From NCBI RefSeq assembly GCF_019375475.1, contig NZ_JAHXGQ010000017.1:1-64000 (forward strand): a stretch of DNA of 64,000 nt, in the 5' to 3' direction. Positions 44,633 through 52,397 of this stretch are shown here, piece after piece. The first letter of the stretch is position 1, and every line of letters starts with the position of its first letter. Both the position numbers and the translations under genes were made by a program. The notes beneath the pieces were generated by a model. That model searched no databases and had not been told where the DNA came from. It worked only from the letters and a program-made list of their open reading frames with translations. This stretch comes from Saccharothrix obliqua. Its GTDB lineage: Bacteria > Actinomycetota > Actinomycetes > Mycobacteriales > Pseudonocardiaceae.

Positions 44633-45412
44633 ATGAAACTGGAACTGGAAGGCAAGACCGCACTCGTCACCGGCGCCAGCCGGGGCATCGGGCTCGCCAT
44701 AGTCCAGGCGCTGGCCGCGGAAGGGGTGCAGGTCGCCGCGTGCGCGCGGACGACCAGCACGCCGCTGTCCGAAGCCACGCCGTTGATCCGGCAATTAGAT
44801 CTGACCACGCCGGCGCGGGCGGTGGAACTGGTGGACTGGGCGCTCGGCGAACTGGGCGGCATCGACGTGCTGGTCAACAACGTCGGCGGCTCGCCGGCCC
44901 GCACCGACGGTTTCCTGGCGATCGACGACGACGAGTGGCAGCAGGCGTTCGAGCTGAACTTCTTCAGCGCCGTGCGCACCACCCGCGCGGCGCTGCCCAG
45001 CCTGCTCGAACGCCGAGGGAGCATCATCAACATCGGTTCGGTCAACTCCCGCCTGCCGCTGCCCCGGCTGATCGACTACTCCGCCGCCAAGGCCGCCCTG
45101 TCCAGTTTCGGCAAATCGCTCGCCGAGGAGGTGGGGGAAGCCGGTGTCCGGGTGAACACCATTTCGCCCGGACCGACGCGGACGGCGGTCTGGACGTCGA
45201 CCGACGGCATGGCGTCCGGCCTTTCCCGCAGCGCCGGCGTCGACCACGAGGAGTTCGTGGCGCAGGTGCCGGCGATGACCGGGATGAACACCGGCCGGTT
45301 GGCCGAGCCGGAGGAGATCGCGGCCCTCGCGGTGCTGCTGGCGTCCGGCCGCGTGGGCAACATGAACGGCTCGGAACTCGTGCTCGACGGCGGGATGCTC
45401 AAGCAGCTCTGA
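44633..45412 (+). CDS. Short-chain dehydrogenase/reductase
   Basis: 259 residues. The NAD(P) motif TGASRGIG, the NNVG motif (LVNNVGGS), the catalytic YSAAK segment (Y-x3-K) with upstream Ser (SVNS) and the C-terminal NGSELVLDGG define a classical SDR. Codon 55 is TTA (44795-44797), notable as a possible bldA control point in the cluster. It could reduce or oxidise a ring carbonyl or polyketide intermediate. The next gene converges across a terminator. Confidence 0.87.
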   Translation: MKLELEGKTALVTGASRGIGLAIVQALAAEGVQVAACARTTSTPLSEATPLIRQLDLTTPARAVELVDWALGELGGIDVLVNNVGGSPARTDGFLAIDDDEWQQAFELNFFSAVRTTRAALPSLLERRGSIINIGSVNSRLPLPRLIDYSAAKAALSSFGKSLAEEVGEAGVRVNTISPGPTRTAVWTSTDGMASGLSRSAGVDHEEFVAQVPAMTGMNTGRLAEPEEIAALAVLLASGRVGNMNGSELVLDGGMLKQL

Positions 45413-45414
45413 CC

Positions 45415-45449
45415 CGGTGGGGCGGCGGGCACGGCCGGCCGCCCCACCG
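45415..45449. terminator. Bidirectional terminator
   Basis: CGGTGGGGCGGC (45415-45426) pairs with its complement at 45438-45449, forming a perfect 12-bp stem with an 11-base loop between the convergent SDR and flavin oxidase genes. Confidence 0.82.
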
Positions 45450-45452
45450 CCG

Positions 45453-47060
45453 TCAGGGTTGGATGGACTGCCGGTGGCGGAAGACGTTGCGGGGGTCCCA
45501 GCGCCGCTTCACCGCGCGCAGCCGCGGGTAGTTGACGCCGTAGTACAGCTCCACCCCGGACCGCCCGGACCGGTTCCACGCGGGATCGTCGAGGTCGGCG
45601 TCCGGGTAGTTGACGTAGCAGCCGCCGGTGCGCTCGTCGTGCAGCGGCACGCCGCCGGTCTCGGAGAACACGTCGCGGTAGAACTCGCGGATCCAACCGA
45701 GGTGGTGGGCGTCGTCGGCCGGGTCGGTCCAGTAGTTCTGGATCAGCAGCTTCAGCACCGAGTCGCGCTGGACCGCCGCGGTCGCCCGGGGCGGCACCGA
45801 GTTGACCCGGCCGCCGTACGCGGAGAGCAGCAGCAACGCCGTGTCGTTCCGGTACTCGGCGTCGGTCAGGTAGCGGTAGGCGATGCCGACCTGGTCCTCG
45901 GACAACGCCACGCGCAGGTACGCCGACCGGTACTTGGCCCGCATGCTCGGGTTGGTCAGCATCGGGCTGCCGGTGGCCAGCATCTGCGTCGCCTGCAACC
46001 AGGGCAGCCGCCGGGGCGTGACCAGCTCCGGGCGGGGCAGGTGCTCGCCCATGGCGTTGGTCACCGGTCCGGTCGGGACGTCGACGCCGTCGCCCACCGC
46101 GTCGAGGAACTCCGCCAGGACGGCCTCCGCCGCCGCCACCGACGCGTCCATCTGCGTCAGCATCCCGATCTGGCCGTTCGAGCGGTGGTTGAGCTGGAGC
46201 GTGGCGAACAAGCCGGCCGCGGGCGAGTCGGGGTCCTGGTTGCGGACCTGCCAGCCGGTGAAGTTGTCGACCAGCCGGCGGAACGAGGTCTCGGTCATCG
46301 CCGCCCACTCCCAGGAGACGGCGCTGACCAGGACCTCGGACGGCGGCGCGGGCAGCAGCGGCGCGGTGTCGTCGTCGTCCGCGGCGGGTGACCGCAGCCA
46401 GTACCGGGTGACCACGCCGAAGTTGCCGCCGCCGCCACCGGTGTGCGCCCACCACAGGTCCCGGTTCGGGTCGTCGGCCTCGCGCGTCGCGGTGACCAGC
46501 CGGGCGATGCCGTCCTCGTCCACGACGACGACCTCCACGGCGTACAGGTGGTCGACGACCAGGCCGTGCTTGCGGGACAGGAAGCCGTAACCCGCGCCGC
46601 AGATGTGGCCGCCCGCGGCCACCGAGTAGCACATGCCGCCCGGGAAGGTCACGCCCCGGAGCCGGTAGATCGTCTCGTAGACGTCGAGCAGTTCGGCGCC
46701 CGCCTCGACGGCGAACGCGTTCATCCTCGGGTCGAAGTACACCTTGGTCATCTCGGACAGGTCGATCACGACGTTGACGTCCGGGTGGTACACGAAGTCC
46801 TCGTAGCAGTGCCCGCCGCTGCGGATCGAGATGCGCTTCCGTGCCGTGACGGCGTCCTGCACCGCGCGCCGCACCTCCGGACCCGAGGTGGGCAGGCACA
46901 CGTAGTCGGGACGCCCGACCCATCGCTGGTTCTTGCCGCGCACCAGGTCGGGATACCTGCCGTCCTGCGGTAAAACGCGAACCAACGTCGATTTCCGCCC
47001 GTTCTCCGCCGTGTCCTCCAGCCCGATCAGCCGGCCCTGTTCCATTGATGCCCCATTCAT
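45453..47060 (-). CDS. BBE-like FAD-linked oxidase (bicovalent type)
   Basis: 535 residues from ATG 47060; a second ATG 15 bases downstream is possible. The FAD_binding_4 (PCMH) domain has RSGGH (His84) and GMCYSVAAGGHICGAGYG (Cys144), the two residues that attach FAD covalently in bicovalent flavoproteins such as GilR or hexose oxidases. The C-terminal BBE segment (RWDPRNVFRHRQS) is present. These enzymes oxidise alcohols or cyclise natural-product intermediates. There is no Tat signal at this start, so it is likely cytosolic. It is probably a tailoring enzyme of the cluster. Confidence 0.87.
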   Translation of the reverse strand: MNGASMEQGRLIGLEDTAENGRKSTLVRVLPQDGRYPDLVRGKNQRWVGRPDYVCLPTSGPEVRRAVQDAVTARKRISIRSGGHCYEDFVYHPDVNVVIDLSEMTKVYFDPRMNAFAVEAGAELLDVYETIYRLRGVTFPGGMCYSVAAGGHICGAGYGFLSRKHGLVVDHLYAVEVVVVDEDGIARLVTATREADDPNRDLWWAHTGGGGGNFGVVTRYWLRSPAADDDDTAPLLPAPPSEVLVSAVSWEWAAMTETSFRRLVDNFTGWQVRNQDPDSPAAGLFATLQLNHRSNGQIGMLTQMDASVAAAEAVLAEFLDAVGDGVDVPTGPVTNAMGEHLPRPELVTPRRLPWLQATQMLATGSPMLTNPSMRAKYRSAYLRVALSEDQVGIAYRYLTDAEYRNDTALLLLSAYGGRVNSVPPRATAAVQRDSVLKLLIQNYWTDPADDAHHLGWIREFYRDVFSETGGVPLHDERTGGCYVNYPDADLDDPAWNRSGRSGVELYYGVNYPRLRAVKRRWDPRNVFRHRQSIQP

Positions 47061-47573
47061 GTGTTCGTCCGGGTTATTGCCGTTCAGGCTGCCACGATCC
47101 GCGGCGGAACGCCGGCCGGGTGATTGATCTTGCCGGTGGCCGCGGAAGTGATGACGGCTCACCCGCCGGCGTGTTCGCGGGTCCACTCGGATAAGAGGGT
47201 TGACAGCGGCTGTGGATACGTGTGCACCGCCCCGAAACCGCTGCGAAGAAAGTGCACGTCGTGCAGGGCGACTGCCATCTCACTCTTTCGGGTGGATAGA
47301 TCATGAAGCGGTAAATGCCCGCCCACGCCCCGTGTCGGCTGTGCTACGGTTCGAAGTGCAGGATCGGGGAGGAAACTGCCGTGAGTCGAGGTTGGGAAGA
47401 ATGTGCCGACCGGGCCGACTATATCGCAGCACCGACGGAAATCGCGCGCCCCGGACGCGGGTCGATTTCCGGACCACTCGGGCGACCGGTACCGCCCATT
47501 TGTCAATGACGACCGGGGAACCGTCACCACGAGTTCACCCGCTCGCCGATCTCGGAGCACCTCTGGGGGGAAC
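47061..47573. promoter_or_regulatory. Divergent regulatory region of oxidase and LmbU genes
   Basis: About 510 bases with no convincing gene; overlapping short frames lack ribosome binding sites. It contains CGCCGGCG (47164-47171), the octamer reported as an LmbU binding core in the lincomycin cluster, though such octamers are frequent at this GC content. Patches around 47270-47300 and 47340-47400 are less GC-rich and may hold promoters. Confidence 0.4.
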
Positions 47574-48194
47574 GTGCCGCCGCGAACCGAACAACGAATC
47601 CAGCAGCCACCGGGCGGGTCGCGCACCCGTCCCGAACAGGTGCTGATCTCCCGGCTGGGGCTGCACTTCGCCGCGAACCTCAGCTACGGCGACTGGGAAC
47701 GCGCCGGGACCCAGTTGTCGCGCATCGTCAGCTCGTCGGCCTGGTGCCTGGGCGACTGGCTGGTCCGGGGTCAGGAGAACTACCCCGACCGCTACGTCCG
47801 GGCCGTCGAGACCGCCGGGCTCGACTACCAGACGCTGCGGAACTACGCGTGGGTCGCCCGGTGCTTCCCGATGCGGCGGCGTCGGGAGCGGTTGAGCTTC
47901 CAGCACCACGCCGAGGTCGCGGCCCTGGACGTCGCGCGGCAGGACGAGTGGCTGGACCGCGCGGAGGAGGGGAGCTGGTCGCGCAACGAACTCCGCCGCC
48001 GCATGCGCGCGCACCGGCAGGGCGCGGCGGCGATCACGGCCACGACGTCGTTGCTGCCACGCGTGCCGGTGGCGCGGGAGCGGGTGGAGCGCTGGCGCGC
48101 GGCCGCGCGGCGGGTGGACAACCACCTGGAGCACTGGATGGTGGTCGTCCTGGACCACGCCGCGGAGAACGTGCTGGGCGCGGAGACGCCGTAG
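47574..48194 (+). CDS. LmbU-family transcriptional regulator
   Basis: 206 residues from GTG 47574, with GGGGGG upstream. The family signature is strong: SRLGLHFAANLSYGDWERAG, then SSAWCLGDWLVRGQ, GLDYQTLRNYAWVARCF and SFQHHAEVAAL, ending in a basic SRNELRRRMR helix. LmbU/NovE/HrmB proteins are cluster-situated activators known almost only from actinomycete antibiotic clusters. Its place directly before the cupin-aminocyclitol operon suggests it activates that operon. Confidence 0.88.
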   Translation: MPPRTEQRIQQPPGGSRTRPEQVLISRLGLHFAANLSYGDWERAGTQLSRIVSSSAWCLGDWLVRGQENYPDRYVRAVETAGLDYQTLRNYAWVARCFPMRRRRERLSFQHHAEVAALDVARQDEWLDRAEEGSWSRNELRRRMRAHRQGAAAITATTSLLPRVPVARERVERWRAAARRVDNHLEHWMVVVLDHAAENVLGAETP

Positions 48195-48217
48195 GGCGGG
48201 TCGCGCACGACCACGAA

Positions 48218-48247
48218 CGCCGCCGTCCCGCCGGCGGGACGGCGGCG
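48218..48247. terminator. Perfect 30-bp palindrome after LmbU gene
   Basis: The stretch 48218-48247 is self-complementary with its centre between 48232 and 48233. It begins CGCCGCCGTCCC and ends GGGACGGCGGCG. It is likely the terminator of the LmbU gene. It contains CGCCGGCG at its centre, so it could also be a regulator binding site. Confidence 0.6.
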
Positions 48248-48578
48248 GGTGGGCCGGGTGGCCGCGGGCGCTGCCGCGCGGGTGGCGGCGGGGGCCGGGT
48301 GGCCGCAGGTGCCGCTGGGGCGGTGGTTGTGGGCCGGGCGGTGTGTCGAGCAGGGGACGTTTCCCTTGTGGCACAAGGCTTCCCGACGCGCCCGGTGGTG
48401 GACGTCCCGCAGTCGCTGCCCTAGGCTCCGCGGCACGGATGTCCCGTTGTGCCTCCCGGTGCGTCGAATCGACCGTCCGCGGTCGTGCCACCGGCACTCC
48501 GCCCGGAATCCGTGAACCCCGCGAACAGCCGGCGCCGCACCGGCTCGCGCACCAGCCTTCGAACCTGATGGAGGGGGC
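48248..48578 (+). promoter_or_regulatory. Presumed promoter region of cupin-aminocyclitol operon
   Basis: About 330 bases without a convincing gene. TAGGCT (48422-48427) is a possible -10, with only a weak -35. A short palindrome TTGTGGCACAA lies near 48366. The region must carry the promoter of the ten-gene operon, but I cannot place it firmly. The first gene has GGAGGGGGC as its ribosome binding site (from 48571). Confidence 0.35.
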
Positions 48579-48995
48579 ATGACCGAACACGTGGTGATCG
48601 CAGATCTCGACGAGACGTCCGCCGTCCACGGCGTGCACGGGGCGGCCGGGGCGTCGGAGTGGAAGTGCTTCGCCCGCCGCGACAACCTCTTCGGGCGGTG
48701 GGAGGCGATCGAGTGGGCCGCGCTCCCGCCGGGCGGCGTCAGCGGGGCGCACGTCCACACCCGCACGGAGGAGCTGTACTTCATCGTCGCCGGCACCGGG
48801 GTGATGCTCCTCGACGGCCAGGAGCACCCGGTCCGGGGCGGCGACCTCATCCTGAACGGCCTCGGCACCCGGCACGGCCTGCGGAACGCGGGTCGGGACC
48901 GGTTGGAGTGGCTGGTCATCGAAGTCGTGGGACCGCCGATGGCGGACGCCTACGCGCACCACCAGAAGAAGATCGACATCGGGGGACGACAATGA
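48579..48995 (+). CDS. Cupin, type A (metal site intact)
   Basis: 138 residues, single cupin domain. Motif 1 has H58, H60 and E64 (GAHVHTRTEE) and motif 2 has H99 (GTRHGLRN), so a metal site is complete. The N-terminal signature WKCFARRDNLFGRWEAIEW and the end WLVIEVVGPP are shared with four other domains of the operon. The next gene overlaps by ATGA. Candidate roles are epimerase, isomerase or dioxygenase acting on the cyclitol, but no homologue function is known to me. It is the first gene of the operon. Confidence 0.82.
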   Translation: MTEHVVIADLDETSAVHGVHGAAGASEWKCFARRDNLFGRWEAIEWAALPPGGVSGAHVHTRTEELYFIVAGTGVMLLDGQEHPVRGGDLILNGLGTRHGLRNAGRDRLEWLVIEVVGPPMADAYAHHQKKIDIGGRQ

Positions 48996-49318
48996 GCAAC
49001 GCCGTGGTGGTAAACCTCCGCGAGGTGCGGGAGATCGACGCCGGGGACTTCCTCAGCGGCCCGCTGGGACGCATCCGCCTGCCGCACCTCCAGCCGGGGC
49101 AGCGGGAGGCGCTGGTCGCGCAGGGCCAGGAGCACACCCTGTTCGTCGTGCGCGGCAACGGGAACGCGGTGTCCGGGTCGGTCACCGTCGCACTGCGGCC
49201 CGGCGTGGCGCTGACCCTGCCGCTGGGCAGCGAGGTCACCGTGGAAGCGGGCGGCGAGGGGCTTGAGCTGTTCATCGCCAGCCTGGCCACCCCGTCGGCC
49301 GCGGGTGCGGTCGGATGA
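48992..49318 (+). CDS. Small cupin-like domain protein, type B
   Basis: 108 residues, ATGA overlap with both neighbours. The pattern VVVNLREVREIDAGDFLSGP, then QEHTLFVVRGNG, LRPGVALTLPLG and ELFIASL gives a cupin-like beta-barrel without the HxH pair; only one His (in QEHTLF) lies near the usual place. A very similar segment forms the C-terminal half of the fused gene at 49700. It probably pairs with type A as a subunit or domain. Enzymatic role unknown. Confidence 0.7.
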   Translation: MSNAVVVNLREVREIDAGDFLSGPLGRIRLPHLQPGQREALVAQGQEHTLFVVRGNGNAVSGSVTVALRPGVALTLPLGSEVTVEAGGEGLELFIASLATPSAAGAVG

Positions 49319-49707
49319 TCGTCACCAGCGCCGCCGGCCTGAGCCGGGCCGCGGACGACCACGCGTGGCGCTGCCTGGCGCGGCGCGGGATGCTGCACAG
49401 CGAGTGCGAGGCCGTCGACTACCTCCGGCTGCCACCGGGCGCCACGCGGGACGGGCGTGGCCGCGATGGCGTCGACGTGGTCTGGTTCGTCCTCAGTGGA
49501 CAGGGCCGGTTCAGCGACGGGAACCGCTCCGTCGAGCTGAACCCGGGCGACCTCCTGCTCTCCACGGGCGGCAGCCGCGGGAAGCTGCACAGCGCCGCCG
49601 CCCCGCTCGAACTGCTCTCCCTGACCGTGCTGCCGACCGCGGTGACCGAACGGCTCCCCGCGCGCGTCCCGGTGGCGTCGTGGCTCCTGGGCGGCGGCCA
49701 TGGCTGA
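49315..49707 (+). CDS. Cupin, type C (metal ligands lost)
   Basis: 130 residues. It aligns without gaps to the type A cupin through motif 1 (shared WRCLARRGML and LRLPPG), but at the ligand positions it has R48, R50 and D54, and G89 for the motif 2 His. It is therefore probably a non-metal (RGR-type) paralogue acting as a structural or substrate-binding subunit. It overlaps the previous gene by ATGA and the next by 8 bases. Confidence 0.75.
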   Translation: MIVTSAAGLSRAADDHAWRCLARRGMLHSECEAVDYLRLPPGATRDGRGRDGVDVVWFVLSGQGRFSDGNRSVELNPGDLLLSTGGSRGKLHSAAAPLELLSLTVLPTAVTERLPARVPVASWLLGGGHG

Positions 49708-50419
49708 CCGACTGGTGGTCACCACCCTGGACGAACCGTCCGAGGTGCACGAGATGCACGGCGGCGAGCGGGTCGCGCGGTGGAAGTGCCTGGTGCGGCG
49801 GAACAACATGTTCGGGCCGTGGGAGGCGGTGGAGTGCTCCTCCCTGCCGCCGGGCGCGGCCAGCGGCGTGCACCTGCACAGCCGGACCGAGCAGTTCGAC
49901 TACGTGGTGTCCGGGCGGGGCGTCATGACGATCGACGGCGTGGACCACCCGGTCGCCGCCGGCGACCTGGTCACGACCTGCCTCGGCACCCGGCACGGCA
50001 TCCGCAACACCGGCGCGGACGACCTGGTCTGGCTCGTCATCGAGGTGTCCGGGCCGGGGATGGCGGAAGGCGTGCCGGACCGGGCCGCCAACGGCGTCCG
50101 CGCGGAGGTGGTCGACCTCCGCGCGGCCCGCGACGTCGACGCGCTGGACTACCTCGCCGGGCCGCTGCGCCGGGCGCGGCTGGTGCGCCTCGACCCGTCC
50201 CGGGCGGAGTCCCTGGTCGCCGACGACCAGGAGCACGTGTTGTTCACGCTCACCGGCACCGGGACCGCGACGACGGGGTCCACCAGCGTGCCGCTGCGGC
50301 CCGGTGTCGCGGTGGGCCTGCCGCACCTCGGCGCCGCGTCGATCGCGAGCGGGCCGGACGGGGTGGAGTTCTTCGTGGTGAGCCTTGCCGTACCGGGGAA
50401 AGCGGGTGGTGCGACGTGA
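49700..50419 (+). CDS. Fused cupin A-B protein
   Basis: 239 residues. The N-terminal 130 residues repeat the type A cupin with H58, H60, E64 and H99 at exactly the same positions as the gene at 48579. The C-terminal about 100 residues (AEVVDLRAARDVDALDYLAG, QEHVLFTLTGTG, LRPGVAVGLP) repeat type B. The two separate upstream genes thus correspond to one fused gene here, evidence that A and B work together. Neighbours overlap on both sides. Confidence 0.8.
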   Translation: MADRLVVTTLDEPSEVHEMHGGERVARWKCLVRRNNMFGPWEAVECSSLPPGAASGVHLHSRTEQFDYVVSGRGVMTIDGVDHPVAAGDLVTTCLGTRHGIRNTGADDLVWLVIEVSGPGMAEGVPDRAANGVRAEVVDLRAARDVDALDYLAGPLRRARLVRLDPSRAESLVADDQEHVLFTLTGTGTATTGSTSVPLRPGVAVGLPHLGAASIASGPDGVEFFVVSLAVPGKAGGAT

Positions 50420-50802
50420 TCGTCTCCAGGACGCACGACGGCCTCACGGTGGCCTTCGACCGGAACGCCGGCTGCGCCGCGTGGCGGTGCCTCGGCCGCC
50501 GGGGGATGTTGTTCAGCGAGTGCGAGTCGTTCGACTACGTCCGGCTCGCGCCGGGGGCGGTGCTCGACGAACGCGGCCGGGGCGACATCGAAGAGGCGTG
50601 GTTCGTGTTGCGCGGCAGCGGTGAGTTCACCGTCGAGGGGGAAGCGCCGCTGCACGTGGAAGCGGGCCGGCTCGTGCTCTGCCCACACCGGACCGGCGGC
50701 ACGTGGCGCGGTGTCGGTGACTCCGCGCTGGAACTGCTGGTGCTGGCCCTGATGCCCGCCTCGGTGAGCCGACGGCTCCCCACGCGCACACCCGCCGACT
50801 GA
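50416..50802 (+). CDS. Cupin, type C second copy (ligands lost)
   Basis: 128 residues, GTG start overlapping the previous stop (GTGA). Homologous to the gene at 49315 (shared WRCLGRRGMLFSECE and the RGR motif). The ligand positions are R53, R55, E59 and G94, so HxH is replaced again. It completes a second A-B-C module, the first being three separate genes. Function unknown. Confidence 0.75.
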   Translation: MIVSRTHDGLTVAFDRNAGCAAWRCLGRRGMLFSECESFDYVRLAPGAVLDERGRGDIEEAWFVLRGSGEFTVEGEAPLHVEAGRLVLCPHRTGGTWRGVGDSALELLVLALMPASVSRRLPTRTPAD

Positions 50803-50819
50803 ACCGAAAGGGGGGACAC

Positions 50820-52397
50820 GTGAACCACCAACGCATCGAGGTCGACGTCCTCGTCGTGGGCTCCGGACCGGTGGGCGCGACGTTCGCGCGCACCCTGGTC
50901 GACGGCGGACGCGAGGTCATGGTGGTGGACGCCGGCCCGCAGCTCTCCAGCCGCCCCGGCGAGCACCTGAAGAACCACCTCGCCTACCAGCACAGCCACG
51001 AGCGGTTCGGCACGCTGATCCGGGGGCACCTGCACCCGTTGTCGCGCGCCGCGCCGGCGGCGGTGCCGGACCAGCTCATCAGCCTGGACGCGGGCGTCGC
51101 GACGTACGCGGTCGGCGGCATGGCCACCCACTGGACGGGTGTGACGCCCCGGCACCACCCGGGTGTCGAGCGGTCCGACGTCATCCCGGCCGCCGAGTGG
51201 GACGCGCTCTACGGCGACGCCGAGGCGTTGCTCAACACGCGCACCGACCTGACCGCGGACGCCATCTCCCACCAGGTCGTGCTGGACGCGCTCGCCGACG
51301 AGTACGCGGAGCTGCCCCGCCCGTACGGGGTCCAGCACCTCCCGATGGCCGCGGAACGCCGCACCGACAACCCCCGGCTGGTGCGTTGGACGGGCGCGGA
51401 CACCATCCTGGGCCCGCTGGCCGACGGCGCGCGGGACGGGTTCGTCCTGCGCGAGCAACACCAGTGCACGCGTCTCGTGCCGACGGCGGACGGGTCCCGC
51501 ATCGCCTACGCCGAGATCGTGGACCACATCGCGTGGCGGACCCTGCGCGTCGAGGCGACCACGTACGTCGTCGCCTGCGGCGCCGTCCTGACCCCGCAAC
51601 TGCTCCACGCCTCGGGCATCCGCCCGCCCGCGCTCGGCCGCTACCTCACGGAGCAGCCGGTCGCCTTCTGCCAGGTCGTGCTCCGCGACGACCTGGTAGG
51701 GCGCGTCGCGACGGACCCGCGCTTCGCCGACCGGGTGGCGACCCACCGGGCACGCCACCCCGACGACGTGCTGCCGATCCCGGCGGACGACTTCGACCCC
51801 AACGTGTGGATCCCGGTGTCACGGGGCCGGCCGTGGCACTGCCAGGTCCACCGCGACCTGCCCTACGACGGCATGGTGCCGGACCCGGACGTGGACGAGC
51901 GGCTGGTGGTCGACCTGCGCTGGTTCGGCCTGGTCGACCCGAGGCCGGAGAACCGGGTCCGCTTCTCCGACACCGCGCGCGACCGCTACGACATGCCGGA
52001 GGCGCGCTTCGAGTTCTCGCTCGGCGAGGCGGACCGCGTGCGGCAGCACCGGATGATGGCGGACCTGCACCGGGCCGCCGCCGCGCTCGGGCCGTACCTG
52101 CCCGGCTCCGAGCCGCGGTTCGTCATCCCCACGTTGCCGCTGCACATCGCGGGCACCACGCGGATGGGGTCCGACCCGGGCACCAGCGTGGTCGACACCG
52201 GTTCCCGCGTCTGGGGCGTGGAGAACCTCTACCTCGGCGGCAACGGCGTCATCCCGACCGGCACCGCGAGCAACCCGACGTTGACGAGCGTGGCGCTGGC
52301 GCTGCGCGCGGCACGCGGAATCCTCGGCTCCGGACGACAACTCCCAGCAGAAAGGCACGCGCATGAGCAGCGGCCCAGGACACCTGTTCCTCGGTGA
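50820..52397 (+). CDS. Pyranose-2-oxidase-like GMC flavoenzyme
   Basis: 525 residues, GTG start with AAAGGGGGG ribosome binding site. The FAD motif is GSGPVG (14-19); VGGMATHWTG contains His104, which in pyranose 2-oxidase is the residue covalently linked to FAD. The C-terminal catalytic pair H442 (PLHIAGTTRMG) and N485 (GTASNPTLTS) is intact. Such enzymes oxidise a ring secondary alcohol to a ketone using O2. In the operon it plausibly makes the ketone that the next gene (overlap 35 bases) aminates. The cyclitol substrate is inferred. Confidence 0.85.
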   Translation: MNHQRIEVDVLVVGSGPVGATFARTLVDGGREVMVVDAGPQLSSRPGEHLKNHLAYQHSHERFGTLIRGHLHPLSRAAPAAVPDQLISLDAGVATYAVGGMATHWTGVTPRHHPGVERSDVIPAAEWDALYGDAEALLNTRTDLTADAISHQVVLDALADEYAELPRPYGVQHLPMAAERRTDNPRLVRWTGADTILGPLADGARDGFVLREQHQCTRLVPTADGSRIAYAEIVDHIAWRTLRVEATTYVVACGAVLTPQLLHASGIRPPALGRYLTEQPVAFCQVVLRDDLVGRVATDPRFADRVATHRARHPDDVLPIPADDFDPNVWIPVSRGRPWHCQVHRDLPYDGMVPDPDVDERLVVDLRWFGLVDPRPENRVRFSDTARDRYDMPEARFEFSLGEADRVRQHRMMADLHRAAAALGPYLPGSEPRFVIPTLPLHIAGTTRMGSDPGTSVVDTGSRVWGVENLYLGGNGVIPTGTASNPTLTSVALALRAARGILGSGRQLPAERHAHEQRPRTPVPR

